Below are positions 49,646-58,155 of a stretch of 64,000 nucleotides of DNA, piece by piece; position 1 is the first letter of the stretch; every line of letters starts with the position of its first letter. Source of the DNA: Labilithrix sp. (GTDB lineage Bacteria > Myxococcota_A > Polyangia > Polyangiales > Polyangiaceae); contig JAHBWE010000026.1 of assembly GCA_019637155.1 (NCBI GenBank), forward strand, positions 50,505 to 114,504, read 5' to 3'. A program made the translations under genes and the position numbers. Below the pieces are notes generated by a model. It worked only from the letters and a program-made list of their open reading frames with translations, did not search any database and had not been told where the DNA came from.

Positions 49646-49990
49646 GTGGCATCACGGCTCGAGGACGCACTCGCGGCACGGCTGCGCGAGCTCGCGCGAG
49701 CCAAGAAGATTCCGTTGAGCCACGTCGCGGATCGCGCGGGCATCGCTCGTTCCTACCTCTGGTCGCTGCTCAAGAAGACGAGCTCGGCCACGCTCGCTGT
49801 CATCCAGCGGATCGCGGACGCGCTCGGCGTCGAGCCACTCGAGCTTCTGAAGCCGGACGAGAAGCCGACGAGCGAGGGTCCGTTGGCTTCCGCCCGGAAG
49901 CAGCGGCGAGCCGATGCGACAGAAGAACCTCCGAAACCGAAGAAGGCCGGTCGTTCGCGGTCACCGACGACACGAGCGAAGCGTCGCTGA
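49646..49990 (+). CDS. XRE-family regulator of kinase module 2
   Basis: A 114-residue protein with a GTG start. The HTH is ARLRELARAKKIPLSHVADR, AGIARSYLWSLLKKTSSATL, then IQRIADALGVEPLELLKPDE. The C-terminus is Lys/Arg/Pro-rich and disordered. Its HTH is only distantly like that of the module 1 XRE protein. It is divergent from the kinase gene across the palindrome at 49595, so it probably controls the module and itself. Confidence 0.88.
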   Translation: MASRLEDALAARLRELARAKKIPLSHVADRAGIARSYLWSLLKKTSSATLAVIQRIADALGVEPLELLKPDEKPTSEGPLASARKQRRADATEEPPKPKKAGRSRSPTTRAKRR

Positions 49991-50050
49991 GGAACGGCTC
50001 GCTCTGGGCCAACATCCCGCCGCAATAGGAGCTGTGCTACGGGCTCGTGC

Positions 50051-50809
50051 ATGGTCGATGAAGCGTTCGAACGACACTTCCACCGCCGCGCCGATCTCGC
50101 CGACGAGCTCGTCGGGCGCGGGCTCACGGTCGACGGCATCGGCCTGGCCGCGGGCGCGCTCGATGCGCTTGGGGCGATCTGGTTTCACGACTTCCCGGCG
50201 ACGGTTGAGGAGCTCTCGCGGGAGCTCGGCGGGAACCCGCCGCCGAGCATTCGGCTCGCCCGCATGATGGCGCGTTTCGCGCCGACCGAGCCGAGCGCAC
50301 AGCTCGTCGCGGTCGTGTCGTTTGCCGAGGACTGGAAACGCTACGCCTCGGAGACGGCGGGTCCCGCCGAAAAGCTCCTCGCTCGGCGCATCGGCGAACA
50401 CCCGAATGAGCTTCCGCGATCGTATCTCGACAAACCGCTCGGCGAATTGATCGATGAATGTCCGGAGATCGGGGCAAGCAAGCCGCTCCGGTCATTGGCT
50501 GCTGAATACACCTATGCGGCCATGCTCTACCGCTTCTACCGTTGCCCCATCCTTCATCTCACCGCACCGGCCCATCGGACGCACGGATTCACCGTCGACG
50601 ATGAAGTGATGTACATGCGGCTCCGTCCGGGCTTCACGAGCATCAGTTTCGGCCCGGCCCTGGTCACGCGCTGGCTGGGCGTCGCAGCAACGGGATACAC
50701 GCGAGGGTGCGCGGCGGCGTCCGTTCACCCACCAAAAGATATGGACCCGGCCGGGGATGCGGAAGAGCTGCTCAAGTCCCGCTGGGAGCGAGTCGCGAAA
50801 CGCGCGTAG
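50051..50809 (+). CDS. Hypothetical soluble protein
   Basis: A 252-residue protein of no recognised family. It starts MVDEAFERHFHRRADLADEL. The centre is helical (AAEYTYAAMLYRFYRCP), and the C-terminal part holds RPGFTSISFGPALVTRWLGV. There is no signal peptide or membrane span. It follows the XRE gene by 60 bases and might share its transcript. Confidence 0.6.
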   Translation: MVDEAFERHFHRRADLADELVGRGLTVDGIGLAAGALDALGAIWFHDFPATVEELSRELGGNPPPSIRLARMMARFAPTEPSAQLVAVVSFAEDWKRYASETAGPAEKLLARRIGEHPNELPRSYLDKPLGELIDECPEIGASKPLRSLAAEYTYAAMLYRFYRCPILHLTAPAHRTHGFTVDDEVMYMRLRPGFTSISFGPALVTRWLGVAATGYTRGCAAASVHPPKDMDPAGDAEELLKSRWERVAKRA

Positions 50810-50827
50810 CGCACGGCGAGATCTCAC

Positions 50828-50995
50828 TTACGCCACGAGCGAAGCGACGCGCCAGGCCGGCGACCAGTGCGTCGCGATGGCGGCCGCGAAGGCGATGGCG
50901 AGCGCCCACGCGCGCGGATTGGTCAGAGTGAGCTCGAGTTGAATGTGGAGGCGGCCCGCACCCGTCGGGCGCCGTTTCCTGGTCGTCGTCTTCAT
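50828..50995 (-). CDS. Small hypothetical membrane protein
   Basis: A 55-residue frame: MKTTTRKRRPTGAGRLHIQL, then one hydrophobic helix (AWALAIAFAAAIATHW). GAGG lies 6 bases before the ATG at 50995. Short basic proteins with one helix like this are common near accessory genes. The call is tentative. Confidence 0.4.
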   Translation of the reverse strand: MKTTTRKRRPTGAGRLHIQLELTLTNPRAWALAIAFAAAIATHWSPAWRVASLVA

Positions 50996-51078
50996 CAGAA
51001 ACCTCGTGCCCTCACTCTGCGTCATCGTTCGGACGCTCGCGCCTCGCAGTCGGCAAATAGACGACTTTCAAAAAGCGT

Positions 51079-51798
51079 TTATCCGCGCGCTGACCGCTGG
51101 ACGGCGCGCGCACGCTTGATGATGCGAACGGTGATGCACTCGGAGCAGCGGCACTCCTGCTCGCCGTGAACACGACCGCGCCGCGGCCGCTCTCCGACCC
51201 GTCGACATGCGACGGCCCGCGGCACGTGGATTCCCCCGCCGTCCGCGTAACGACTTATGGCGCGTGCGATCTTGGCGTCGAGTGGGTCGGGGACCGCGGC
51301 GCGATCTTCGACGAGGTCTGCGTTCAAGAGAGCGCCCCGAGCGCTGACGAAAACACGAAGATAGGGAGCGAGCGCGCTCGTCGTGGTGCCGGCGCGAACG
51401 CGCTTGAGCACGGCGCGATGAAGGACCTGCTCGGGCTCGCCGAGCCCGCGGACGAATTCGGCCATGTTGGGCGTCTTCGCAATGATCGTCTTCGTGGCGC
51501 GACGCGCACCCGATTGGACAGCGCCGACCACGGCACGGTCGAAGGGGACCAGCCCGAGCGTCAGCGGATAGAGGATCTCCATCAGGTCGCGAGCATGCGC
51601 TCTGTCGACTTCCGGGACCGCGCCCTCTCCGAACCGAGTCGCTTTTGGCTCGTGCGCCAACTCGCTCGCGTAGGTCATCGTGCACGTGAGCAGCCACTGC
51701 AGGGCGGCGAGGCGATCGGCCGGAGCGACCCGCTCGACCTCCGCCCGGACGGCGCGCGAGATTGACCTTTCGAAGTCGGCGAGTCCCGTCTTTCGCAT
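51079..51798 (-). CDS. Hypothetical protein with cysteine-containing C-terminus
   Basis: A 239-residue protein, helical through the first 150 residues (RLAALQWLLTCTMTYASELA, ARDLMEILYPLTLGLVPFDR). The last 40 residues are basic with ECRCSEC. No family is recognised. The opposite strand also has an open frame, but this one has the more natural composition and an ATG start. It is divergent from the DUF3800 gene 82 bases away. Confidence 0.5.
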   Translation of the reverse strand: MRKTGLADFERSISRAVRAEVERVAPADRLAALQWLLTCTMTYASELAHEPKATRFGEGAVPEVDRAHARDLMEILYPLTLGLVPFDRAVVGAVQSGARRATKTIIAKTPNMAEFVRGLGEPEQVLHRAVLKRVRAGTTTSALAPYLRVFVSARGALLNADLVEDRAAVPDPLDAKIARAISRYADGGGIHVPRAVACRRVGERPRRGRVHGEQECRCSECITVRIIKRARAVQRSARG

Positions 51799-51880
51799 GT
51801 CACCCCGATGTTACGGCAAGCGCGGAGAGGCGCCGGACCGGCGCACTCATTCGCGCGCGCTATGATCGGCGCGGAGCCAC

Positions 51881-52957
51881 ATGGAGCAGACGGTCTTTCT
51901 CGACGAGTGTGGCTTCACGGGCGAGGACCTCGCGCAGCCGGACCAGCCCGTCTTCGTGGTGGCGTCGCACAACCTCACGGAGGATGAAGCGAGCGCGCTC
52001 AAAGAGCAGCACTTCGGACATGTTAAAGCCGAGGAGCTCAAACACTCGAGTCTCCAACGGCGCGAACAGCACCACGCTGCCGTGACCGCACTCCTCGACG
52101 CGGTGCTGACGTCGGACCGGGCGCGCGCATCGATGGCATACAAGCCGTACGCTCTCATCGCGAAGATCGTCGATCATCTCATCGAGCCGATGATGTTCGA
52201 GGACGGGCTCGACCTTTACGACCAGGGCGGACACGATGCGCTCGCCGCGGTGCTCTACTATTCGCTCGGCGCACACTCGAAAAAGCTTCTCTTCGACGTC
52301 GGAAGTGCATTTCAACGTGCGGTCCGTACGCGCGCACCTGAGCACGTGCGTGCTTGCAACACCGTTCTTTCGTCCGCGGACGTCGGCGGGGCCCTCGATG
52401 GTCTTCCGAACTTTTTCCGCATCGCGATCGCGAAGTACGGCGTGAATTGGACCGAAGACCTTCCGGACCGTTGCCTCGATCTTTCGTTACCTCTCGCGCT
52501 TCAGCAATGTTGGGCATGGCGGCGTCGTCTCTCACCGCCGTTCAACATCGTCCACGATCGCTCGTCGCCGATGGTGAAGAGCAAATGGCTTTGGGACGCG
52601 CTTCTCGCGCCCGATGCGCCGGCCGCGGTCGTCGGGCGTGGTGGAGCAACCGTCGAATATCCAATCGGCGTCACTGCGACTCGCTTCGAGGATTCAAAGC
52701 ACAGCGCCGCCCTCCAGATCGCCGACGTCGTGGCCGGCGCGGTCGGCCGCTGGGCAACCTGGGTCGTACGCGGCGCGCCCGAGTCGGATCGATACGCCAG
52801 CGCACTCGACGCGGTCATCGAGCCGGCGCTCGGGCAGCTCATCGCAAGCGCGATCTGGCCGACTCCCTCGGTCGCAAAGGGGGCACCGCGGGCACCGGGC
52901 GTGATGGAACCGAACGACTACGTCGCCTCCGTCATCACGAAGACGCGCTCGGCTTGA
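51881..52957 (+). CDS. DUF3800-family protein (RNase H-like fold)
   Basis: A 358-residue protein. TVFLDECGFTGEDLAQPDQP gives the first acidic motif (Asp8, Glu9), VKAEELKHSSLQRRE the second, IVHDRSSPM the third, and FEDSKHSAALQIADVVAGAV the last. This is the DUF3800 pattern, predicted to be RNase H-like and often present in defence or mobile loci. The spacing is longer than usual because of a central helical insert. No partner gene is obvious. Confidence 0.75.
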   Translation: MEQTVFLDECGFTGEDLAQPDQPVFVVASHNLTEDEASALKEQHFGHVKAEELKHSSLQRREQHHAAVTALLDAVLTSDRARASMAYKPYALIAKIVDHLIEPMMFEDGLDLYDQGGHDALAAVLYYSLGAHSKKLLFDVGSAFQRAVRTRAPEHVRACNTVLSSADVGGALDGLPNFFRIAIAKYGVNWTEDLPDRCLDLSLPLALQQCWAWRRRLSPPFNIVHDRSSPMVKSKWLWDALLAPDAPAAVVGRGGATVEYPIGVTATRFEDSKHSAALQIADVVAGAVGRWATWVVRGAPESDRYASALDAVIEPALGQLIASAIWPTPSVAKGAPRAPGVMEPNDYVASVITKTRSA

Positions 52958-53169
52958 TCGATTCGTCCGGTCCGTCGACGTTGCGCACAGCCCCGGCCTC
53001 ACTCCAGGCGCTGAGCGGAACCTCTCCGTAACAGCCATTTCTGAAACGTCGAACCGGTCGGTAACACATCGTCGCGAGCGACAGTGGCAACCGCTCGAAA
53101 TGCGGTCGGTGTCGCCGCGGCACCGACATTGCTGAGGGCGCGAGCAACTCCAGACCCATTGAGGATCTC

Positions 53170-54321
53170 ATGCTTGCTCGTTCCTTCTCTCTCGTCGCGC
53201 TCGTCCTTGCTTCCACCGCCGCTGCCGCGTGCACCGCGTCGCCGTCCGACGACGGCGACGCGGTCGCGACGGAAGATGCGCTCATCAGTGGCCCCGGCGC
53301 GAAAGCGACCGACCAACGCGTGCCCGAGCTCGGCGCGGACCTCACCGTCGTTCGTCAGTCGAAGATCTCGATGGCCGACGCTGTCCGCAAGGTTGGAACG
53401 GAGAACGGGCCCGTCATCGAAGCGAAGTTCGAGCTCGGACATGACGGGAAGCTCGCGCTGAGCCTCTATCCGGTCGGGGCAGGTCTCGCGCTCGACAGCG
53501 AGCGAAACGTCTTCCAAGAGCTCGCCGGCGATCCGACCGCGACCGCGTTCCGTGGCGACCTCTCGACGTTCGAAGACGACGAGCACGTGCTCCGCTCGTC
53601 GCGTGACCTCATGCTCGTCCAGCTCTCGCGCCTCGGCGTGGCCGATGCCGTCGCCGCGGCGTCCAGCATGGGCAAGGTCTTCTGGGCCATTCCGACCATC
53701 CGCAACCACCGCGCGGGTTACGGCGTCTATGCGCTCACGCCGAGCGGGCGCCAGGCCTATCGCTTCATCGACGGGCGCGGCAGCGACGAGGCCGACGATT
53801 GCCTCGAGGAGATCGGATCGGGTCCGGGCTCGCTCGCGACGGACGCGCGGCACCCGGAGGTTGGCTCCGACCTCACCGTCGTGCGCGCATCGAAAATCTC
53901 GATGGCCCGCGCGCTCGCGCAGGCGGAGGCGGCGCACGGTCCGGCGATCGAAGCCAAGTTCGAGCTCGATCACGACGGCAAGCTCTCGCTCAGCGTGTAT
54001 CCCATCGGCAAGGGCATCGACGTCGACGCCGAGCGCAACTCGTTCTTCGAGCTCGCCGGCGATCCCACGGCGCCCGCGTATGCGCCTTCGAAGTCCGAGT
54101 TCAAGATGCCCGACTTCGAGCACGTCGCGCGCTCCGCCCGCGATCTCACGCTCGTGCAGACGGCGCGCATGACGCTGCGTGAAGCCGTCGACGCCGTCGA
54201 CGAGGCGATGCCCGGCGGCTTCGTCTACTGGGCGATCCCGACCATTCGCGGCACCCGCTCCGGATACGGCGTGTACACGCTCGGCACCGACAACAAGGCC
54301 CACTACTTCTTCGTGAATTGA
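53170..54321 (+). CDS. Lipoprotein with two tandem homologous domains
   Basis: A 383-residue secreted protein: signal MLARSFSLVALVLASTAAAA, then Cys21. Two domains of about 165 residues repeat the same segments: LGADLTVVRQSKISMADAVR versus VGSDLTVVRASKISMARALA, IEAKFELGHDGKLALSLYPV versus IEAKFELDHDGKLSLSVYPI, and VFWAIPTIRNHRAGYGVYAL versus VYWAIPTIRGTRSGYGVYTL. The AKFELxHDGKLxLSxYP unit resembles PepSY-like beta domains. RBS GAGG lies before the ATG. The function is unknown. Confidence 0.78.
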   Translation: MLARSFSLVALVLASTAAAACTASPSDDGDAVATEDALISGPGAKATDQRVPELGADLTVVRQSKISMADAVRKVGTENGPVIEAKFELGHDGKLALSLYPVGAGLALDSERNVFQELAGDPTATAFRGDLSTFEDDEHVLRSSRDLMLVQLSRLGVADAVAAASSMGKVFWAIPTIRNHRAGYGVYALTPSGRQAYRFIDGRGSDEADDCLEEIGSGPGSLATDARHPEVGSDLTVVRASKISMARALAQAEAAHGPAIEAKFELDHDGKLSLSVYPIGKGIDVDAERNSFFELAGDPTAPAYAPSKSEFKMPDFEHVARSARDLTLVQTARMTLREAVDAVDEAMPGGFVYWAIPTIRGTRSGYGVYTLGTDNKAHYFFVN

Positions 54322-54347
54322 TCGACGTCGCGGAATCGCTAGGCTCC

Positions 54348-54374
54348 GGCCCTCGACCGTTGTAGTCGACGGCC
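54348..54374 (+). terminator. Possible terminator hairpin after 54321
   Basis: Ten-base arms GGCCCTCGAC and GTCGACGGCC with one mismatch around a seven-base loop, 27 bases after the stop codon. There is no T run, so intrinsic termination is uncertain. Confidence 0.3.
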
Positions 54375-54392
54375 GGCCATGCCGGGGCACGG

Positions 54393-54794
54393 ATGAAGCG
54401 AGCGACGCGACGCGCATGGACGTGCGAGCTCCTTCGACTCGTGACGCTCGCGCTTCTCCTGCCGCTCGCGAGCATGGGCGCGCTTCCGACGTGGGCGCGT
54501 CTCGTTGGCGTCGAGAGCCCTCACGTTTGCCACTGCTCGCTCGAGCACCACGACTGCACGTGCTCCATCTGCGACCCCGAGCATTCGCCACGCCTCTCGA
54601 CCGAGTCGCTCGAGGGACGCTGTGGCGACGACGACGTCGCGTTCGGCGGCAGCGTCCTCCGCGCCGTGCTCCCGGCGCCCTTCGTCATCGCGGCGGCGCC
54701 CATGGTCCGCCGCGACCTCCCCGCACATCACGTCCGTGTCTCCCGCGGCGCCGATCCGCCGCCTACGCCACCGCCTCGGGTTCGTCCGGTTTAG
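54393..54794 (+). CDS. Small exported Cys/His-rich protein
   Basis: A 133-residue protein. A basic start and a hydrophobic segment (LLRLVTLALLLPLASMGALP) precede a dense metal-site-like cluster, SPHVCHCSLEHHDCTCSICD. The remainder is variable and ends in a Pro-rich tail (PPPTPPPRVRPV). It looks like a periplasmic or membrane-bound metal-binding protein. It lies 40 bases before the His/Cys lipoprotein at 54834 and 3 kb before the RND pump genes. Confidence 0.55.
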   Translation: MKRATRRAWTCELLRLVTLALLLPLASMGALPTWARLVGVESPHVCHCSLEHHDCTCSICDPEHSPRLSTESLEGRCGDDDVAFGGSVLRAVLPAPFVIAAAPMVRRDLPAHHVRVSRGADPPPTPPPRVRPV

Positions 54795-54833
54795 CCAACC
54801 AACCGACGAACCAATCATTTTCGAGGTGAAATC

Positions 54834-55136
54834 ATGAACAGGAAGATCTTTGGGACGGCGATCCTCGCCGTCTTCGTGGCCGCGGCTTGGGGTTGTTCGG
54901 ACGATGACGATCACGATCATTCGTCGTCCTCGTCTGGCGGACATACGAGCGAGTTTCCGTCGTGTCAGGCGATCATCACCGCCTGCCACCCGCTCGACAA
55001 CGGGCCTGGCCCCGCCCACGACTGTCACGAGGTCGGGCACGACAATCCGACCGAGGAGAAGTGCGCGGCGAAGAAGGCTGAGTGCCTCGCGACGTGCACG
55101 GCACCCGGGACGAGCGACGCCGGCGACGGCGGCTGA
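54834..55136 (+). CDS. Small lipoprotein with Asp/His-rich linker
   Basis: A 100-residue lipoprotein: MNRKIFGTAILAVFVAAAWG with lipid Cys21, then SDDDDHDHSSSSSGGH, then a six-cysteine domain (FPSCQAIITACHPLDNGPGP, HDCHEVGHD, CAAKKAECLATC). RBS GAGG lies before the ATG. The Asp/His start and Cys domain suggest metal binding at the envelope. The family is unknown. Confidence 0.6.
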   Translation: MNRKIFGTAILAVFVAAAWGCSDDDDHDHSSSSSGGHTSEFPSCQAIITACHPLDNGPGPAHDCHEVGHDNPTEEKCAAKKAECLATCTAPGTSDAGDGG

Positions 55137-55369
55137 GGTTCGCGGGCGTTCGTACGATGGCGAGCTTATCGCGTGCGCTCGTGCGCGCGTCGCTGCTCGC
55201 CATCGTCGCGGCGCGTTGTTACCTCGTCGTAACGAGCGAGCTCGAAAGCTTCGCGGCTCCGTTACCCACCGGGAACACTCGCGTCCGCGACGCGCGTCAT
55301 TACCTACACTTACTCACTGGCACCCCGCGTGCACTGGGCGCTCCCGTAACCCCACGGAGCTCCTGAAAA
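55137..55369 (+). pseudogene. Decayed copy of the start of the 56596 gene
   Basis: From 55155 about 55 bases match 56609 onward with few changes (ACGATGGCGAGCTT, GCGCTCGT, GCTGCTCG, CATCGT in order) but with one base lost, so the frame is broken. An inverted repeat GTTAC-6-GTAAC lies near 55217. No intact gene is seen here. Confidence 0.4.
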
Positions 55370-56509
55370 ATGTCCACCAAGCTCGCTTTCATCGCCCTTC
55401 TCACGCTGCCCCTCATCGCCTGCGCTGCTACGCCGGGTGCAGACGACACCGAAAGCAGCGACGGGACCGACGACGCGCTCACGAGCGCAGCGACGTCGTA
55501 CGCGTTTACGTGCAAGAACGCCGACGCGACGAAGAGCACGGTCGTCGTCTCCGCGCGTGCGGACGCGTTCGACATCCGCGCGACGACGAACGGAGCGACG
55601 CTCTTCACGGCGACCGCGCAGCGTCCCTCGCTCAGCGTGCGCCTCGACGACAGTGCGAGCGCGAACGCGGTCGTGAACGAATTCGTCGACTTCAGCGACG
55701 CCGGGCTTCAGGTGGTTCCCGTCGACGGTCCGAACGCGCTCGAGATCGACCTCGCGGGGGCGAAGACGCTGCTCTACAAGACGCCGGCGGCCAGCATGAC
55801 CTTGAGCTGCTCGTTCGACAAAGCGAAGCTCCTCGGTCTTCTGAAGTTGAAGCTGGTCGCCGCGTCGCGGGTCAACCTCACGGGCGTGAAGGCCGTCGCC
55901 TTCGACATCGACGACACGCTCGCCTTCACCACGCCGACGTTTACGCGAGGCTTCGCGACGGGGGGAACGCCCGCGCCGACGGACACCGTGTTCTGGACGC
56001 ACACGAACGGCTGCGACAGCGGATGCAACGCGCAGAGCATCACGCTCCCGGACGGCACGACCAAGCTCCTGCCGGACAATGTCGCGAGCACCGCGAAGTC
56101 GAGCGCGATCGAGCTGGTGAAGCGCCACAAGGCGCACGGCCACAAGGTCTACGCGATCACGGCGCGCCCGGACATCAATGGCGATCCGCTGCGCCACTTC
56201 ATCGAGCAGGAGCTCGGCATCGCGAAGGAGGATGTCTTCTTCGAGCCGGACATCGACCAACCCGGCAACCCGAAGGGCAAGGCCGATCGCATCAAGGCGC
56301 TCGACCTCGACGTCTTCTACGGCGACTCGGACTCGGACATCACCGATGCGAAAGCCGCCTTCGTCGACGCCTCCGGCGCGGCGACCAAGCCGATCCAAAC
56401 CCTCCGCTTCCTTCGCTCGCCGAAGTCGTCCAACCGCAAGGCGGGGAAGCTGAACAAGTACCACCCCGGCTACTTCGGAGAGTCGATCATCACGGGCAGC
56501 TACGAGTGA
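55370..56509 (+). CDS. HAD-superfamily class B-type acid phosphatase lipoprotein
   Basis: A 379-residue protein with a lipoprotein signal (MSTKLAFIALLTLPLIACAA, Cys18). Residues 30-170 form a beta-rich domain of unknown type. The phosphatase part begins AVAFDIDDTLAFTTPTFTRG, with nucleophile Asp and the DxD motif, continues VYAITARPDINGDP, and ends KADRIKALDLDVFYGDSDSD, ITDAKAA and KYHPGYFGESII. These are the motifs of AphA-type class B acid phosphatases, which release phosphate from organic esters outside the cytoplasm. Confidence 0.85.
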   Translation: MSTKLAFIALLTLPLIACAATPGADDTESSDGTDDALTSAATSYAFTCKNADATKSTVVVSARADAFDIRATTNGATLFTATAQRPSLSVRLDDSASANAVVNEFVDFSDAGLQVVPVDGPNALEIDLAGAKTLLYKTPAASMTLSCSFDKAKLLGLLKLKLVAASRVNLTGVKAVAFDIDDTLAFTTPTFTRGFATGGTPAPTDTVFWTHTNGCDSGCNAQSITLPDGTTKLLPDNVASTAKSSAIELVKRHKAHGHKVYAITARPDINGDPLRHFIEQELGIAKEDVFFEPDIDQPGNPKGKADRIKALDLDVFYGDSDSDITDAKAAFVDASGAATKPIQTLRFLRSPKSSNRKAGKLNKYHPGYFGESIITGSYE

Positions 56510-56595
56510 GCGGCTGACGATCGCGCGTGGCACGCGCTGCGACGCAGGTAGCACGAAGGAAGGGCGCTTCCGCGCCGTGCTAGGGTCTCCGGCGA

Positions 56596-56952
56596 ATGAA
56601 GCGGGTTGCCGCGTCACGATGGCGAGCTTGTCTCGTCGCGCTCGTTCGCGCGGCGCTGCTCGTCATCGTGTTTCATTCGTCGGGGCTCGCGCATTTCGCG
56701 GCCGACGTGCACGAGCTCGTGACGACCGGCCACCACGCCGGGACACCTCTCGATCCCGACGACGACGATCCGACGCAAGCGCCCGGCTCGCCCGCATCGC
56801 ATCACGCGCAGCCCGGCGGCGCTTCGCTGGCGTCGCCCATTCTCGTGTCGCTCGCGGCACCGGGGAGTGCGCGACTCGCCATCGCCGAGGCACCGAGCGA
56901 AGCACCAGCGACGCCGCTCTACCGCGGCGTCTATCGACCTCCTCGCGGCTGA
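56596..56952 (+). CDS. Small His-rich exported protein of the RND cluster
   Basis: A 118-residue protein: basic start, hydrophobic segment (ACLVALVRAALLVIVFHSSG), then Asp/His-rich stretches (TTGHHAGTPLDPDDDDPTQA, ASHHAQPGG) and an end in YRGVYRPPRG. It is probably a periplasmic metal-binding accessory of the efflux pump whose adaptor gene starts 56 bases later. No named family is recognised. Confidence 0.55.
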   Translation: MKRVAASRWRACLVALVRAALLVIVFHSSGLAHFAADVHELVTTGHHAGTPLDPDDDDPTQAPGSPASHHAQPGGASLASPILVSLAAPGSARLAIAEAPSEAPATPLYRGVYRPPRG

Positions 56953-57008
56953 CGCTTCGTCGTCATCGCTCGCGAAACGTCCGCGCGGCCCGCGCGGAGG
57001 AGGTCATC

Positions 57009-58151
57009 GTGCATTCGGTTTGGCTCTTTGCTGCGGCGTTCATCGCCGTGGGCTGTTCACGCGTCCATCCATCCGAGGAGGCGCCGCAAAAGCGCGCGCC
57101 CTCCTCGACGAACGTGCATCTCGCGATCGGCGTGCAGACCGACGCGAAGGTCCGGAGCGAGCGCGTGACGCGCGAGGTCCTCGGGCGCACGGTCGAGATC
57201 GCCGGCGAAATCGTCTCGACGCCCGATCGAACGGCGCGCGTGTCGTCGCCGGTCGCGGGGAGGCTCGACTCGGTTCGGTTCGGCGAAGGCGAGACGGTCA
57301 AGAAAGGCGAGCCGCTCGCCGTCCTCCGCGTTCCCGATCTCGGACGGCTTCGCGGTGAGCTCGCGACCGCCGCGGCGCGCGCGACCGCTGCTCGCGCGGA
57401 TGCGAATCGCCTCAAGGGCCTCTCGGAAAGGCAGCTCGCGACCGAGCAGGCGTACCTCGATGCGGAGGCGCAGGCGAAGTCGTTCGAGGCGCAAACGGCC
57501 GCGCTCCGCGAACAGATCGGCGCGATGGGTGCGCCGTCCGAGACGGACTCCGGATTTCAGGTCACGCTGCGCGCGCCCGTCGACGGCGTCGTCGTCTCGC
57601 GCGAGGCACTGGTCGGACAACCGCTTCGCTCGGATCAAACGATCGCCACGGTCGCCGACCTCTCGCGCGTCTGGTTCGTCGCACAAGTCTTCGAGCGGGA
57701 TCTTCCGCTCGTCGACATCGGGGCGACCGCGCGCGTGCGGTTGACGGCGCTGCCCGACCGCACCGTCGACGCTTCCGTGGAGCTCCTCGGCCGCGCGCTC
57801 GATCCGGCGACGCGGACGACGAGCGTCCGCATTCCGATCGACAATCGAGATGGTGCGATCCGCATTGGCATGACCGGCCTCGCGCGGATCATGTCCAAAG
57901 CGAACGCCGCCGACGCCGGTCCGCCCGTCGTCACGATCCCGCGCGCCGCGCTCGCGGATCTCGGAGGCCGGCGCGTCGTCTTCGTCAAGAAAGGGCCCGA
58001 GGAGTTCGAGCCGCGCGACGTCGAGACCGGCGCGGCCGCGGGCGATCGCCTCGCCGTCGTGCGCGGGGTGAACGAGGGCGACGAGATCGTCGTCGATGGC
58101 GTCTTCACCCTGAAGAGCATCGCGCTCAAGTCGTCGTTCACGGAGGAGTAA
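57009..58151 (+). CDS. RND efflux periplasmic adaptor (CzcB-like)
   Basis: A 380-residue membrane-fusion protein. The GTG at 57009 has GGAGG about 8 bases upstream. The signal HSVWLFAAAFIAVGCSRVHP has a lipobox Cys. Adaptor parts in order: barrel-sandwich half RTARVSSPVAGRLDSVRFGE, helical hairpin (LATAAARATAARADANRLKG, LATEQAYLDAEAQAKSFEAQ), second lipoyl half TLRAPVDGVVVSREALVGQP, and beta-barrel SRVWFVAQVFERDLPLVDIG. It links the inner-membrane pump to an outer-membrane factor. None is encoded beside it. Confidence 0.9.
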   Translation: MHSVWLFAAAFIAVGCSRVHPSEEAPQKRAPSSTNVHLAIGVQTDAKVRSERVTREVLGRTVEIAGEIVSTPDRTARVSSPVAGRLDSVRFGEGETVKKGEPLAVLRVPDLGRLRGELATAAARATAARADANRLKGLSERQLATEQAYLDAEAQAKSFEAQTAALREQIGAMGAPSETDSGFQVTLRAPVDGVVVSREALVGQPLRSDQTIATVADLSRVWFVAQVFERDLPLVDIGATARVRLTALPDRTVDASVELLGRALDPATRTTSVRIPIDNRDGAIRIGMTGLARIMSKANAADAGPPVVTIPRAALADLGGRRVVFVKKGPEEFEPRDVETGAAAGDRLAVVRGVNEGDEIVVDGVFTLKSIALKSSFTEE

Positions 58152-58155
58152 AGAG

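Noticed and set aside
51166..51765. Plus-strand frame opposite the hypothetical gene 51079-51798
   Set aside because: Less natural composition than the minus-strand protein, which has hydrophobic helices and a good start.
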